Source of the DNA: Streptomyces sp. sk2.1
GTDB taxonomy: Bacteria > Actinomycetota > Actinomycetes > Streptomycetales > Streptomycetaceae
Assembly (NCBI RefSeq): GCF_008120935.1
Contig: NZ_RDBO01000033.1
Span: 82,014 to 144,850 of the forward strand
Length of the DNA stretch: 62,837 nucleotides
Direction of reading: 5' to 3'
Within the stretch, counting starts at the first letter, position 1; each line of letters starts with the position of its first letter. Shown here in pieces: positions 7,919-18,372 of this stretch. The notes beneath the pieces are model-generated. The model searched no databases and had not been told where the DNA came from. It saw only the letters and a program-made list of their open reading frames with translations. The position numbers and the translations under genes are program-made.

Positions 7919-9769
7919 ATGACCGAGGACGTGGCCGGCCGGGGAATCAGCCGACGGAGGCTGGGCGGTGGGATGCTGGCCCTGGGCGGAGCGCTCGCCC
8001 TGGCGCCGATTCCGTTCGCGGAGCGGGCGTCGGCCATGGAGTCGGGGGCGAAGGCGTCGGACATGAACACGGGGACCGGGACGAGCGGGGCGCCGGGGAA
8101 CGGCCGCCCCACCCTGCGGCGCGGAACGGCCGAACGCGCCGGGCTGTTGCGAGAACCCCTGGACCAACTGGTCACCGACGCCGAGAAGTTCCTGGAGGCG
8201 TCCCCGAAGCACCCCTGGTACGCGGGGGCGGTCCTGCTCGCCGGACGGGGCGGCACGGTGGCCCTGCACCGGCCCATCGGCAAGGCCGTGCGCTACTCGG
8301 CGTACGACGAGAAGACCGACACCGGCGTGGAGTTCCCGCCCGACCGGCAGATCCCCATGGCCGAGGACACCGTCTTCGACCTGGCCTCGGTCTCCAAGCT
8401 GTTCACCTCGATCCTGGCGGTGCAGCAGATCGAGCGCGGGACGCTGGAGCTGGAGGCGAAGGTCGCCTCGTACCTCCCCGACTTCGCCGGCGGCGGCAAG
8501 CAGGACATCACGATCCGTCAACTGCTCACCCACACCTCCGGTTTCCGCGCCTGGATCCCGCTGTACAAGGCGCCGACCCGGGAGGGAAAGCTGCGGCTCC
8601 TGTGGGACGAGGTGCCCGCCAACCCGCCGGGCACGGTGTACCTCTACTCCGACCTCAACCTGATCTCGCTGCAACTGGTCCTGGAGAAGATCACCGGCCG
8701 CACCCAGGACGTCCTGCTCCGCGAGCAGATCACCGCTCCGCTCGGGATGCACCGCACCCGGTACAACCCGCCGGCCTCCTGGAAGCCGAAGATCGCCGCG
8801 ACCGAGGACGCCCGGCTGCCCTGGTCCGGGCTGGAGCGCGGCCTGGTCTGGGGCGAGGTGCACGACGAGAACGCGTACGGTCTGGACGGGGTGGCGGGGC
8901 ACGCCGGGGTCTTCTCCTGCGCCTGGGACCTCGCGATCCTCGCCCGCACACTGCTCAACGGCGGAGTGTACGGCCGGGCCCGCATCCTCTCCCCCGCCTC
9001 GGTCGACCTGCTGTTCACCGACTTCAACACCGCCTTCCCCGGTGACGCGCACGGGCTCGGCTTCGAGCTCTACCAGCACTGGTACATGGGCGCGATGGCC
9101 ACGCCCCGCACGGCCGGCCACACCGGTTTCACCGGCACCAGCCTCGTCCTGGACCCGACGACCGACTCGTTCCTGATCGTCCTCGGCAACTCCGTTCACC
9201 CCGTGCGCAGTTGGCGTTCGGGCAGCGCGCCGCGCGTGGCCGCCGCCAACCAGATGGCACGCGCGGTGGCGGTCCGCCCGGTCCGGGGGCGCACGGCGTG
9301 GTTCTCGGGTTGGGCCGGCGGCACCGAGGCGACGCTCGCCCTTCCCCCGTTGCGGCTCTCCTCGGGCCGGGCCCGGCTGGACTCGGCGCTGTGGTGGGAC
9401 ACCGAGCCCGGGTCGGACTTCGTCTTCCTGGAGGCGTCGGCGGACGCCGGGGCGACCTGGCAGCCGGTGCCGTTCGCCACCGCGCCGATGGCGCGAAGGC
9501 CCCGCCCGGAACCGGAGGCCCACCCCACCGGCGCCGTCTCCGGCTGGTCCGGCCGGGTCTGGCACCGGCTGGAGGCGGACCTCGCCCCGTGGCGCGGCAA
9601 GGAGGTGCGCCTGCGCTGGCGGTACGCGACGGACCAGCTGTACGTCGGCCGCGGGGTGTACGTGGACGCCGTCCGCGTCGAGGACGGCGGCCGGACGGTC
9701 TTCGACGACAGCCGCCCGGGCGACGCGGCCCGGGTGGAGGCGCGGGGCTGGACGGCGTCGGCCGACTGA
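7919..9769 (+). CDS. Tat-exported serine hydrolase, beta-lactamase/DD-peptidase fold
   Basis: Secreted penicillin-binding-protein-like hydrolase, 616 aa. ATG at 7919 follows GGAAGGGG. The N-terminus carries a twin-arginine signal (SRRRLGGGMLALGGALALAP, then RASA). The catalytic S-x-x-K is SVSK at residues 157-160, the second motif is YSDLN near 243, and HTGFTG near 400 stands where class C enzymes have the KTG-like element. Residues after about 430 form an extra beta-rich domain (WHRLEADLAPWRGKEVRLRWRY) of the jelly-roll or immune-inhibitor type, probably a binding module. Such proteins include B. subtilis YbbE, found in peptidoglycan-recycling loci, so a cell-wall or MurNAc-related role is possible. 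It is monocistronic, followed by two strong hairpins. Confidence 0.82.
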   Translation: MTEDVAGRGISRRRLGGGMLALGGALALAPIPFAERASAMESGAKASDMNTGTGTSGAPGNGRPTLRRGTAERAGLLREPLDQLVTDAEKFLEASPKHPWYAGAVLLAGRGGTVALHRPIGKAVRYSAYDEKTDTGVEFPPDRQIPMAEDTVFDLASVSKLFTSILAVQQIERGTLELEAKVASYLPDFAGGGKQDITIRQLLTHTSGFRAWIPLYKAPTREGKLRLLWDEVPANPPGTVYLYSDLNLISLQLVLEKITGRTQDVLLREQITAPLGMHRTRYNPPASWKPKIAATEDARLPWSGLERGLVWGEVHDENAYGLDGVAGHAGVFSCAWDLAILARTLLNGGVYGRARILSPASVDLLFTDFNTAFPGDAHGLGFELYQHWYMGAMATPRTAGHTGFTGTSLVLDPTTDSFLIVLGNSVHPVRSWRSGSAPRVAAANQMARAVAVRPVRGRTAWFSGWAGGTEATLALPPLRLSSGRARLDSALWWDTEPGSDFVFLEASADAGATWQPVPFATAPMARRPRPEPEAHPTGAVSGWSGRVWHRLEADLAPWRGKEVRLRWRYATDQLYVGRGVYVDAVRVEDGGRTVFDDSRPGDAARVEARGWTASAD

Positions 9770-9770
9770 C

Positions 9771-9822
9771 CCGGTGCGGGAGGGGGCCGGTGTCGTCCGG
9801 CCCGGCGCCCCTCCCGCACCGG
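9771..9822 (+). terminator. Strong hairpin after the serine hydrolase gene
   Basis: A perfect 15-bp stem: CCGGTGCGGGAGGGG at 9771-9785 pairs with its complement at 9808-9822, separated by 22 nt. It begins 2 nt after the stop codon. Confidence 0.7.
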
Positions 9823-9830
9823 CACCGGAC

Positions 9831-9874
9831 CTGCCGTGCCGGGGAAGGGCCGTCCCCCTCCCCCGGCACGGCAG
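9831..9874 (+). terminator. Second hairpin in tandem
   Basis: CTGCCGTGCCGGGG at 9831-9844 pairs perfectly with 9861-9874. The stem continues for 4 bp past one mismatch, with a loop of about 6 nt. Two back-to-back GC hairpins isolate the next gene from read-through. Confidence 0.6.
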
Positions 9875-9951
9875 ACACGCCACGACGCCTCCCGGACCGG
9901 GCGGGGCCCCGGTGGGCAGAACGGGCGGCGCCGGTGCCGGAGAATGCTCCG

Positions 9952-10827
9952 ATGACCTCATCACCGCGGAACCGGACGCGTGCCGAACGCCTCGACCCCG
10001 ACCGGCTGACGGCCGCCGTGCACGCCCGGACGGGCGTACGGCTGGTGGTCGAGGGCCCCTGCCCGGGAGGCGAGGTGGGCGCCGCGTACGTCCGGTGGCC
10101 CGACGGCCACCGGTCCGTGCTGAAGTGGCGGCCGGACACCCGGCTCGACGCACTGCGGGCGGGCCCCCTGACGGTGTGCGAGGTGCTGCGCGGCCGGGGA
10201 TACCCCTGCCCGTCGACGGAGCTGGCGCTCCAGGTGGACGACGCGGTGGTACTGGTCCAGCAGCTCCTGCCGGGCGCGCCGCCGGATCTGCTGGACCACC
10301 GCGGCCTGGACCGGGCGCTCGCCCTCAACGAGTCGCAGGCGGGGCTGCTCGCCGGACACCGGGACGTCCCGCCGGTGAACCTGTACCTGCTCGACGACGG
10401 CCCCGGCTACTGCCTGCACGAACCGCTGCGCCGGCACGGCCGCCGCGGCGCGGCCCTGGAGCGGCGGGTCAGGGCGGTGGGTGCGGCGCATCCTCCTCTC
10501 CTTTCCGGGGACGACGTGGTGCACCAGGACTTCCACCACGGCAACCTGCTCGCCGTGGACGGTGCCGTCACCGGGGTCGTCGACTGGGACGGCGCCGGAC
10601 GGGGCGATCGCCGCTTCGACCTGGTCACCCTGCGCTTCGGACTGCACGCGAAACAACAGCCGCCGGGGGTCGTCCGACGCCTCGACGCCGTCCTGGACGC
10701 CCTGCCCGAGGACGTCCTGCGCCCCTGCTGGGCCCATATGAGCCTGCGCATGGCCGACTGGGCCGTCCGGCACTTCGCCCCGGGCGAGACGGAGCACTGG
10801 CTGGATCTGGCCGAACAACGCCTGTGA
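9952..10827 (+). CDS. Aminoglycoside-phosphotransferase-fold (APH) kinase
   Basis: Cytoplasmic small-molecule kinase of the APH/choline kinase fold, 291 aa from ATG at 9952. The open frame continues far upstream but there covers the terminator region. The catalytic loop is VHQDFHHGNLL (catalytic Asp of the H-x-D-x-x-x-x-N pattern) and the Mg-binding motif is VVDWDGAGRGDRRFDL. The nucleotide-binding N-lobe reads VRWPDGHRSVLKWRP. A sugar, antibiotic or amino-alcohol may be the substrate, and no resistance phenotype can be claimed. An MFS pump starts 91 nt downstream on the same strand, so an antibiotic-handling pair is possible but unproven. Confidence 0.8.
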   Translation: MTSSPRNRTRAERLDPDRLTAAVHARTGVRLVVEGPCPGGEVGAAYVRWPDGHRSVLKWRPDTRLDALRAGPLTVCEVLRGRGYPCPSTELALQVDDAVVLVQQLLPGAPPDLLDHRGLDRALALNESQAGLLAGHRDVPPVNLYLLDDGPGYCLHEPLRRHGRRGAALERRVRAVGAAHPPLLSGDDVVHQDFHHGNLLAVDGAVTGVVDWDGAGRGDRRFDLVTLRFGLHAKQQPPGVVRRLDAVLDALPEDVLRPCWAHMSLRMADWAVRHFAPGETEHWLDLAEQRL

Positions 10828-10918
10828 CGGACCGGTGCCGCCCGGACCGGGGGTAAGGTCCCGGACGCCCCGACGGACACCCCCGTCGCGGCGGGAACAC
10901 ACCGACCGCGGAAGGACC

Positions 10919-12139
10919 ATGAGGACCACCGCCGAAACGTCCGCACCCCACCCGACACCCTTGCGGGTTCCGGCCTTCCGCCGGTTCGTGCTCGCCAACC
11001 TCGTCTCGGCGACCGGCTCCGCGATGGCACCGGTCGCGCTCGCCTACGCGGTGATCGGGCAGGGCGGCGGGACCGGGTCGCTCGGTGTCGTGCTGGCGAC
11101 GAACGCGGTGCCGACGATCGTCCTCACCGTCGCGGGCGGGGTCCTCGCCGACCGGCTGTCGCGCAGCCGGATCCTGTTCCTGGGCAACCTCCTGGCCGCG
11201 GCCGCGCAGGCGGTGCTCGCGGCGCTCGTGGCCACCGGGCACGCGACGACCGCTTCGATCGCCGCGTGCGGTTTCGCCTCCGGAATCGCCACGGCCTTCA
11301 CCGCCCCGGCCGCGACGGGCGTCGTGGCGCAGCTCGTCGCGGCGGAGCACCTGCAGCGGGCCAACGCGCTGCTCCGGCTGCCGAGCAACGCCGTCAAGGT
11401 GCTCGGTCCCGTCGTCGGCGGAGTGGTCGTGGCGGTCGGCGGGCCGGCGTGGGCGCTGTCGTGGGACGCGCTCAGCTTCCTGGTCGCGGCGCTGCTGCTG
11501 CTCGGCCTGCGGCTGAGCACACCGGTCACGACGAGCGGGGTCCTGGCCGACCTGCGGGCCGGCTGGGCCGGCTTCCGGCGCCGCACCTGGCTGTGGACGT
11601 ACACCGCGGCCGGGACGGTGGTGGTCGCCGCGTGGCTGGCCGGTTTCCAGTTGCTCGGTCCCGTGGTCGCGGCCGAGCACTACGCGGGGGCCCGTTCCTG
11701 GGGGCTCGTGCAGGGCGCGTTCGCGTTCGGGCTGCTTGCGGGAACGGCGGTGTGCCTGCGGTGGAGGCCGTACCGGCTGCTGGCCGCGGCCGTCGTCACC
11801 GGCGCCGCGCTCTGCCTTCCCCCGGCGGCGCTGGGCCTGGGCCTGTCCCTGCCCTGGGTGCTGCTCGCCGCCGTGCTCGCGGGCATCGGGGTGGACGTCG
11901 CCGTGGTGGCCTGGACCACCGCGCTCCAACAGCACGTGCCACAGGAGGAGTTGGGCCGGATGAGCTCGTTCAACGGGGTCGGGGAGCGGATCGCCATCCC
12001 CCTCGGCTACCTCGTCACCGCCCTCGCCGCGCACGCCTGGGCCGACCGGACCGTGCTCCTGGTCTGTGCCGGTGCCATCGTGGCGGCAACCCTCCTCAAC
12101 CTCTGCGTACGGGACGTGTACCGCGTCAACCGCGTCTGA
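10919..12139 (+). CDS. MFS transporter, 12-TM drug-efflux-like
   Basis: Membrane transporter of 406 aa. ATG at 10919 is preceded by GGAAGG, and the longer frame upstream lacks hydrophobic or conserved sequence. The N-terminus (PAFRRFVLANLVSATGSAMAPVALAYAVIG) and loop 2-3 GVLADRLSRSRILFLGN (the family's G-x-x-x-D-R motif) are typical of the EntS/MFS-3 group of exporters. About 12 hydrophobic segments can be counted. Substrate unknown. It may be co-transcribed with the APH-fold kinase upstream and converges on the Fur-type regulator. Confidence 0.82.
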   Translation: MRTTAETSAPHPTPLRVPAFRRFVLANLVSATGSAMAPVALAYAVIGQGGGTGSLGVVLATNAVPTIVLTVAGGVLADRLSRSRILFLGNLLAAAAQAVLAALVATGHATTASIAACGFASGIATAFTAPAATGVVAQLVAAEHLQRANALLRLPSNAVKVLGPVVGGVVVAVGGPAWALSWDALSFLVAALLLLGLRLSTPVTTSGVLADLRAGWAGFRRRTWLWTYTAAGTVVVAAWLAGFQLLGPVVAAEHYAGARSWGLVQGAFAFGLLAGTAVCLRWRPYRLLAAAVVTGAALCLPPAALGLGLSLPWVLLAAVLAGIGVDVAVVAWTTALQQHVPQEELGRMSSFNGVGERIAIPLGYLVTALAAHAWADRTVLLVCAGAIVAATLLNLCVRDVYRVNRV

Positions 12140-12144
12140 TCCCC

Positions 12145-12178
12145 GGCCGGGCGCACGGCTCCGCCGCCGGGCCCGGCC
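12145..12178. terminator. GC hairpin between the convergent MFS and Fur-type genes
   Basis: GGCCGGGC at 12145-12152 pairs with GCCCGGCC at 12171-12178, with an 18-nt loop that is itself GC-rich. It lies between stop codons of opposing genes and could act in both directions. Confidence 0.4.
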
Positions 12179-12196
12179 TTGTGCGGCACGCTCCGG

Positions 12197-12619
12197 TCAG
12201 TGCGCGGCCCGGCTGCACTCCGGGCACAGTCCCCGGTACGTGACCTCGGCCCCGGACACGGTGAAGCCGAACCGTTCACCGTCCGGCAGCCCGGCCAGCG
12301 GGTCGCCCGTCGGGCGCACGTCGCGGATCAGACCGCAGCCCGAGCACACCAGGTGCTGGTGCGGACGGTGGGCGTTCGGGTCGTAGCGCTTCGCGCGGCC
12401 GTCGGTGGAGACCTCCATGACCTCGCCGAGCGAGACCATCTCCCCCAGGGTGTTGTAGACGGTCGCCCGGGAGATCTCCGGCAGCCGCTCCGCCGCGCGG
12501 GCGTGCACCTCGTCGGCCGTCAGGTGGACGTGGTCGCCGTCGAGGACCTCGGCGACGACACGCCGCTGAGAGGTCACCCGCCAACCGCGTCCCCGCAGCC
12601 GCTCCAGCAGGTCACTCAT
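12197..12619 (-). CDS. Fur/PerR-family metalloregulator, divergent from katG
   Basis: DNA-binding metal- or peroxide-sensing repressor of 140 aa, the normal Fur length. The winged helix is at residues 10-75 (TSQRRVVAEVLDG, SRATVYNTLGEM). The dimerisation half has the metal region HRPHQHLVCSGCG and two Cys pairs, CSGC and CPEC, forming a structural zinc site. It is transcribed away from a catalase-peroxidase gene, the arrangement known for FurA/CatR-like peroxide regulators, so it probably represses katG and itself until oxidised. The name CatR or FurA cannot be decided here. The ATG at 12619 has only a weak purine stretch upstream. Confidence 0.88.
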   Translation of the reverse strand: MSDLLERLRGRGWRVTSQRRVVAEVLDGDHVHLTADEVHARAAERLPEISRATVYNTLGEMVSLGEVMEVSTDGRAKRYDPNAHRPHQHLVCSGCGLIRDVRPTGDPLAGLPDGERFGFTVSGAEVTYRGLCPECSRAAH

Positions 12620-15279
<2,660 letters not shown>

Positions 15280-15308
15280 CGCGTCCGGCGCTCCGACGGG
15301 CGGTTGCC

Positions 15309-15332
15309 GGGCCGGGCCCCTTCGCCCGGTCC
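15309..15332 (+). terminator. Possible katG terminator hairpin
   Basis: GGGCCGGGC at 15309-15317 pairs with GCCCGGTCC at 15324-15332 with one mismatch and a 6-nt loop, 30 nt after the katG stop. Confidence 0.4.
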
Positions 15333-15372
15333 GGCCCCGCCCGGACGCCGACGGTCGGCTGCCGGTTCCGTA

Positions 15373-15411
15373 CCGGCGACCGGCGACCGGCGACCGGCGA
15401 CCGGCGACCGG
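15373..15411. repeat. Heptanucleotide tandem repeat (CCGGCGA)5
   Basis: Five exact head-to-tail copies of CCGGCGA at 15373-15407 plus a partial CCGG. It lies in the 137-bp space between the convergent katG and deiminase genes, 5 nt from the deiminase stop codon. Such arrays vary in copy number by slippage. Confidence 0.85.
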
Positions 15412-15416
15412 CCGTG

Positions 15417-17201
15417 CTACCGGCCGATGTCGCGCAGCGCGTTCGTCGCGCAGTGCACCTCGCCGCCGCCGAGGTGCGCCCAGGAGAAGTTCTCCACCCA
15501 GTGCACCCGTACACCGTTGGCCGCCAGCCGCCGCTCGGCCTCCGCCCGGAACAGGTCGCGCCCGGCGAGCCGGGGGCCGTGCGGCGCGGGGGCCGCGAAG
15601 TCCCCGGCCGTCAGCGACAGGCCGTTGGCCAGGGCCGGGGAGAAGGCGATGTGGCGGCCGTCGGCCCCCGGTGTGTCGGTCACCCGGAAGTAGAGCACCG
15701 GCAGCCGCACCAGTTCGGCGGCCTTCAGCCCGGTCGCCCGCAGCAGCACCCGCACCTGCTCGTCGATGCGGCGCGCGGCGTCCTCGTTGTCGCCCTCGGC
15801 CGCTTCGTGGCGCAGGAACTCGTCGACGGTGGGCTTGTCCTCCGCGTCGGTGTCGGCGAACAGCCGCTGCCCGCCCTCCCCCGCCTCCCGGACCTTCTTC
15901 AACAGTCCGATCGCGAGCCGGGGGTCGGAGACGGCGAGGGTCCAGCCGCGCGCGTTGTCGGCGCGCACGACGTGCACGGTCTCGTCCGCGTGGCCGACCA
16001 GCAGCCACGAGGTGTCGATCACCACGGGCGGCTGTTCCCGCTGGTCGCGCAGCATCCGCACGAACGACGGATCGGGGCGGCGGTCCGCCGAGCTCCCGTA
16101 CACCACGCGGCCCTGCGGGTAGCCCCGGTACGGGGGCAGCGACTCGATGTTGCCGGTGAAGTTGAGGAGTTCGTCGACGTTGTCCGGGCGGTCGGTGGTG
16201 TACTGCTGGACGACGCCCACGCCCGGTCCGCGCAGGTCCTTGAAGAGAAGCCGTCCGGCCCGCCGCAGGCTCGCACTCGTGCCGTCGGGGGACTTCCAGT
16301 AGTTCGGCGAGCGCAGCAGGATCCGCATCGTCTGCGGCCCGCCGGGCCCCGGCCTGGTCGCATAGGCCGGTTCGGCGATGTCCTGCCGCCAGATGTCCTT
16401 CCACCACTGGGCGCCGCCCGGCTGGAATCGCAGTTCGCGGTCGGGGAGCCCCACGGCGCGGGTCGCGGCGCGCAGCGACCCGGCGAACTCCTTCCATCCG
16501 CCGGGCACACGGGTGGCGGTCGGGACCTCCGCGGGCTGTCCCGGGCCCTTCCCCGGGGCGGCGGCGAAGACGTGCCGGGCGCGCTGGAGGTCGTGCTGGA
16601 GGAGGACGGGGGCGACGCTCATCCCGAGCCGTGTGCTGCCGGTGCGCCCGCGGTCGGTGACGTCGAGGGTCACGACGACCCGGCCGTCCCACCGGGTCCG
16701 GTCGCGGACGACGTCGCGTCCCTCGACGGCGAGCCGCACGCCGCGGCGCAGCTCGCGCGCGGTCAGTGCCCCGTCGGTGCCGAGCGGGGTGTACCGGTCG
16801 CCCTCCCGTACGAAGATCCGGACGTACGGCCGTTGTGCGGCGGGCACCGTGATCCTGCCGACGGCGTCCTCTCCGACCGCCGCGGGCGGCACCAGGAGCG
16901 GGGTGAGGTCCTCGGCGTCCTCGGAGCCGTTGACCACCTCGTCCGCGGCGTCGTGGCAGGCCGCGAGGCGTTCGTCCACGGCCACGTCCAGCCGGTCGAG
17001 GTCGCCGGGGCGCAGTGTGCAGCGGCGCGAGTCGTCGTCGAGGTTGGGCAGGAACACCGTGCCGAGCGGTGCTTCGATCCGGGGTGCGGGTGTTTCGGCA
17101 GCGTCGGCCGGGACCATCACGGACGCAGTCACCACGGCGCAGCAGATACCGGTCACCACGGCCCGCAGCGCGGGGCGGGGCGGGTCGGCGGAGAAGTGCA
17201 T
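15417..17201 (-). CDS. Secreted protein-arginine deiminase-like protein (PAD fold)
   Basis: Predicted exported enzyme converting peptidyl-arginine to citrulline, 594 aa. The frame is open further upstream, but ATG at 17201 with GGAAGG 7 nt before it begins a signal peptide (ALRAVVTGICCAVVTASVMV, then ADAAE), so I chose it. The C-terminal half follows the animal PAD catalytic domain in order: WRQDIAEPAY with Asp274, VGHADETVHVV with His404 and Asp406, a middle ending PVLYFRV, and the final GGGEVHCATN with Cys584, ten residues before the end. These match the Asp/His/Asp/Cys tetrad of PAD enzymes (for example HVDE and GEVHCGTN in human PADs). The N-terminal 250 residues are divergent. Bacterial PADs of this type are known in some cyanobacteria and actinomycetes. 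It is a single gene, convergent with katG. Confidence 0.85.
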   Translation of the reverse strand: MHFSADPPRPALRAVVTGICCAVVTASVMVPADAAETPAPRIEAPLGTVFLPNLDDDSRRCTLRPGDLDRLDVAVDERLAACHDAADEVVNGSEDAEDLTPLLVPPAAVGEDAVGRITVPAAQRPYVRIFVREGDRYTPLGTDGALTARELRRGVRLAVEGRDVVRDRTRWDGRVVVTLDVTDRGRTGSTRLGMSVAPVLLQHDLQRARHVFAAAPGKGPGQPAEVPTATRVPGGWKEFAGSLRAATRAVGLPDRELRFQPGGAQWWKDIWRQDIAEPAYATRPGPGGPQTMRILLRSPNYWKSPDGTSASLRRAGRLLFKDLRGPGVGVVQQYTTDRPDNVDELLNFTGNIESLPPYRGYPQGRVVYGSSADRRPDPSFVRMLRDQREQPPVVIDTSWLLVGHADETVHVVRADNARGWTLAVSDPRLAIGLLKKVREAGEGGQRLFADTDAEDKPTVDEFLRHEAAEGDNEDAARRIDEQVRVLLRATGLKAAELVRLPVLYFRVTDTPGADGRHIAFSPALANGLSLTAGDFAAPAPHGPRLAGRDLFRAEAERRLAANGVRVHWVENFSWAHLGGGEVHCATNALRDIGR

Positions 17202-17410
17202 GGAAGTGCCTTCCGGGGCAGTGCCGTCAGGGGAACCTGGATCGCGCTCCACTGTGCCGCCCGCCGCCCGCCGTTCACGTCCTGCACAGGGGCGAGCCGG
17301 GAGTAAATCCTTCGATGCAGTGACCGCCGTGGGGCCCCACCCACGGGCCGGGAGGCCACTGGACCCGGGGGCCGACCGGTCCGCCCGCCGGTGGCCGGGG
17401 CCCGCCGAGG

Positions 17411-18211
17411 TCATTCACCGGCGGCGCTCGCGGCGGATGCCTCGAACGAGGCGTCGCCCTTGAGATAGCGTCCCGGGGACGTACCGACGGTTCGCCGGAA
17501 CGCCGCGAGGAAGGCGCTCGGGGTCGCGTATCCCACGGTGTGCGCGACCCGGGAGACGGGCTGCCCCTCGGCGAGCAGGGGAAGGGCGGCACGCAGCCGC
17601 AGATGGGTGCGCCAACGGTCGAAGTTCATGCCGGTGTCATGGACGAACAGCCGGGTCAGGGTGCGTCGGCTCACTCCGACGGCCCGGGCGTGGGCCTCCA
17701 GGCTCCGTGGGTCCGCCGGGTCGGCGAGCAGTGTGTCGGCCACGGCGCGTACGCGGTCGTCGGTGGGGTCCGGCACGTCGATGGGCGTGGCCGGCAGCGG
17801 TCGCAGCAGATCCGGCACGACCGCCTCGGCCCGTAGCCGCGCGTCGTCGGGGAGGTCCTCGCGGCCGAGGTGGGCGATCAGGTGGGCCAGTAGCCCGTCG
17901 ATGCCGACGGGTGTGGGTTCCGCCCAGTTCAGCTCGCATCTGTCCGGCTCGAAGTAGAGGCTGCACAGCACCGCGTCACGGGTCGCGCCGGTCCGGTGGA
18001 CGACCCCCGCGGGCAGCCACAGCGCCCGGGTGGGCGGCAGGACCCAGTGGGTGTCGCCGACGGCGACACCGAGCACACCGCGCCGCGCCCAGGCCAACTG
18101 GTGCTGCGGGTGGCTGTGCGGGACGAACCACTGCCCGGACACCAACGGAAAGTTCCCGACGACGATTGCGCCCGCCCCGGGCGGGACGGCTCCCACGACA
18201 TACTCGGCCAT
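17411..18211 (-). CDS. AraC-family regulator with cupin sensor domain
   Basis: Transcription regulator of 266 aa. The N-terminal cupin-like half (PHSHPQHQLAWARRGVLGV, LPPTRALWLPAGVVH) would bind a small ligand. The C-terminal 100 residues hold two helix-turn-helix motifs, SLEAHARAVGVSRRTLTRLF and the second in ISRVAHTVGY-like form (VSRVAHTVGYATPSAFLAAFRR). It diverges from a DHA2 MFS pump at 18373, so it probably activates or represses that pump in response to its substrate. Direct repeats in the shared control region at 18257-18287 are candidate sites. Confidence 0.87.
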   Translation of the reverse strand: MAEYVVGAVPPGAGAIVVGNFPLVSGQWFVPHSHPQHQLAWARRGVLGVAVGDTHWVLPPTRALWLPAGVVHRTGATRDAVLCSLYFEPDRCELNWAEPTPVGIDGLLAHLIAHLGREDLPDDARLRAEAVVPDLLRPLPATPIDVPDPTDDRVRAVADTLLADPADPRSLEAHARAVGVSRRTLTRLFVHDTGMNFDRWRTHLRLRAALPLLAEGQPVSRVAHTVGYATPSAFLAAFRRTVGTSPGRYLKGDASFEASAASAAGE

Positions 18212-18256
18212 GGCCCCAACCTATGGCCTCAACGCGACATGACGTGGCCCGGTGGC

Positions 18257-18287
18257 GCATAGCGGCCCGCACGGCCGGTGCATAGCG
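18257..18287. promoter_or_regulatory. Direct repeats GCATAGCG between AraC regulator and MFS pump
   Basis: GCATAGCG occurs at 18257-18264 and 18280-18287, 23 bp apart (about two helical turns), within the 161-bp divergent control region. Paired direct repeats are the usual layout for AraC-family binding. Confidence 0.45.
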
Positions 18288-18372
18288 TTGTTCGCATGCC
18301 TGTCGACCACTCATCGCGCCATGGGCGCTGCCGCAGTTCGCAGAATCCGTTCACACGTACCGGACGCTCGGC

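Noticed and set aside
9952..12139. Calling the APH-fold kinase and MFS pump an antibiotic resistance cassette
   Set aside because: Both families have many non-resistance members, and there is no biosynthetic gene or mobile element beside them.
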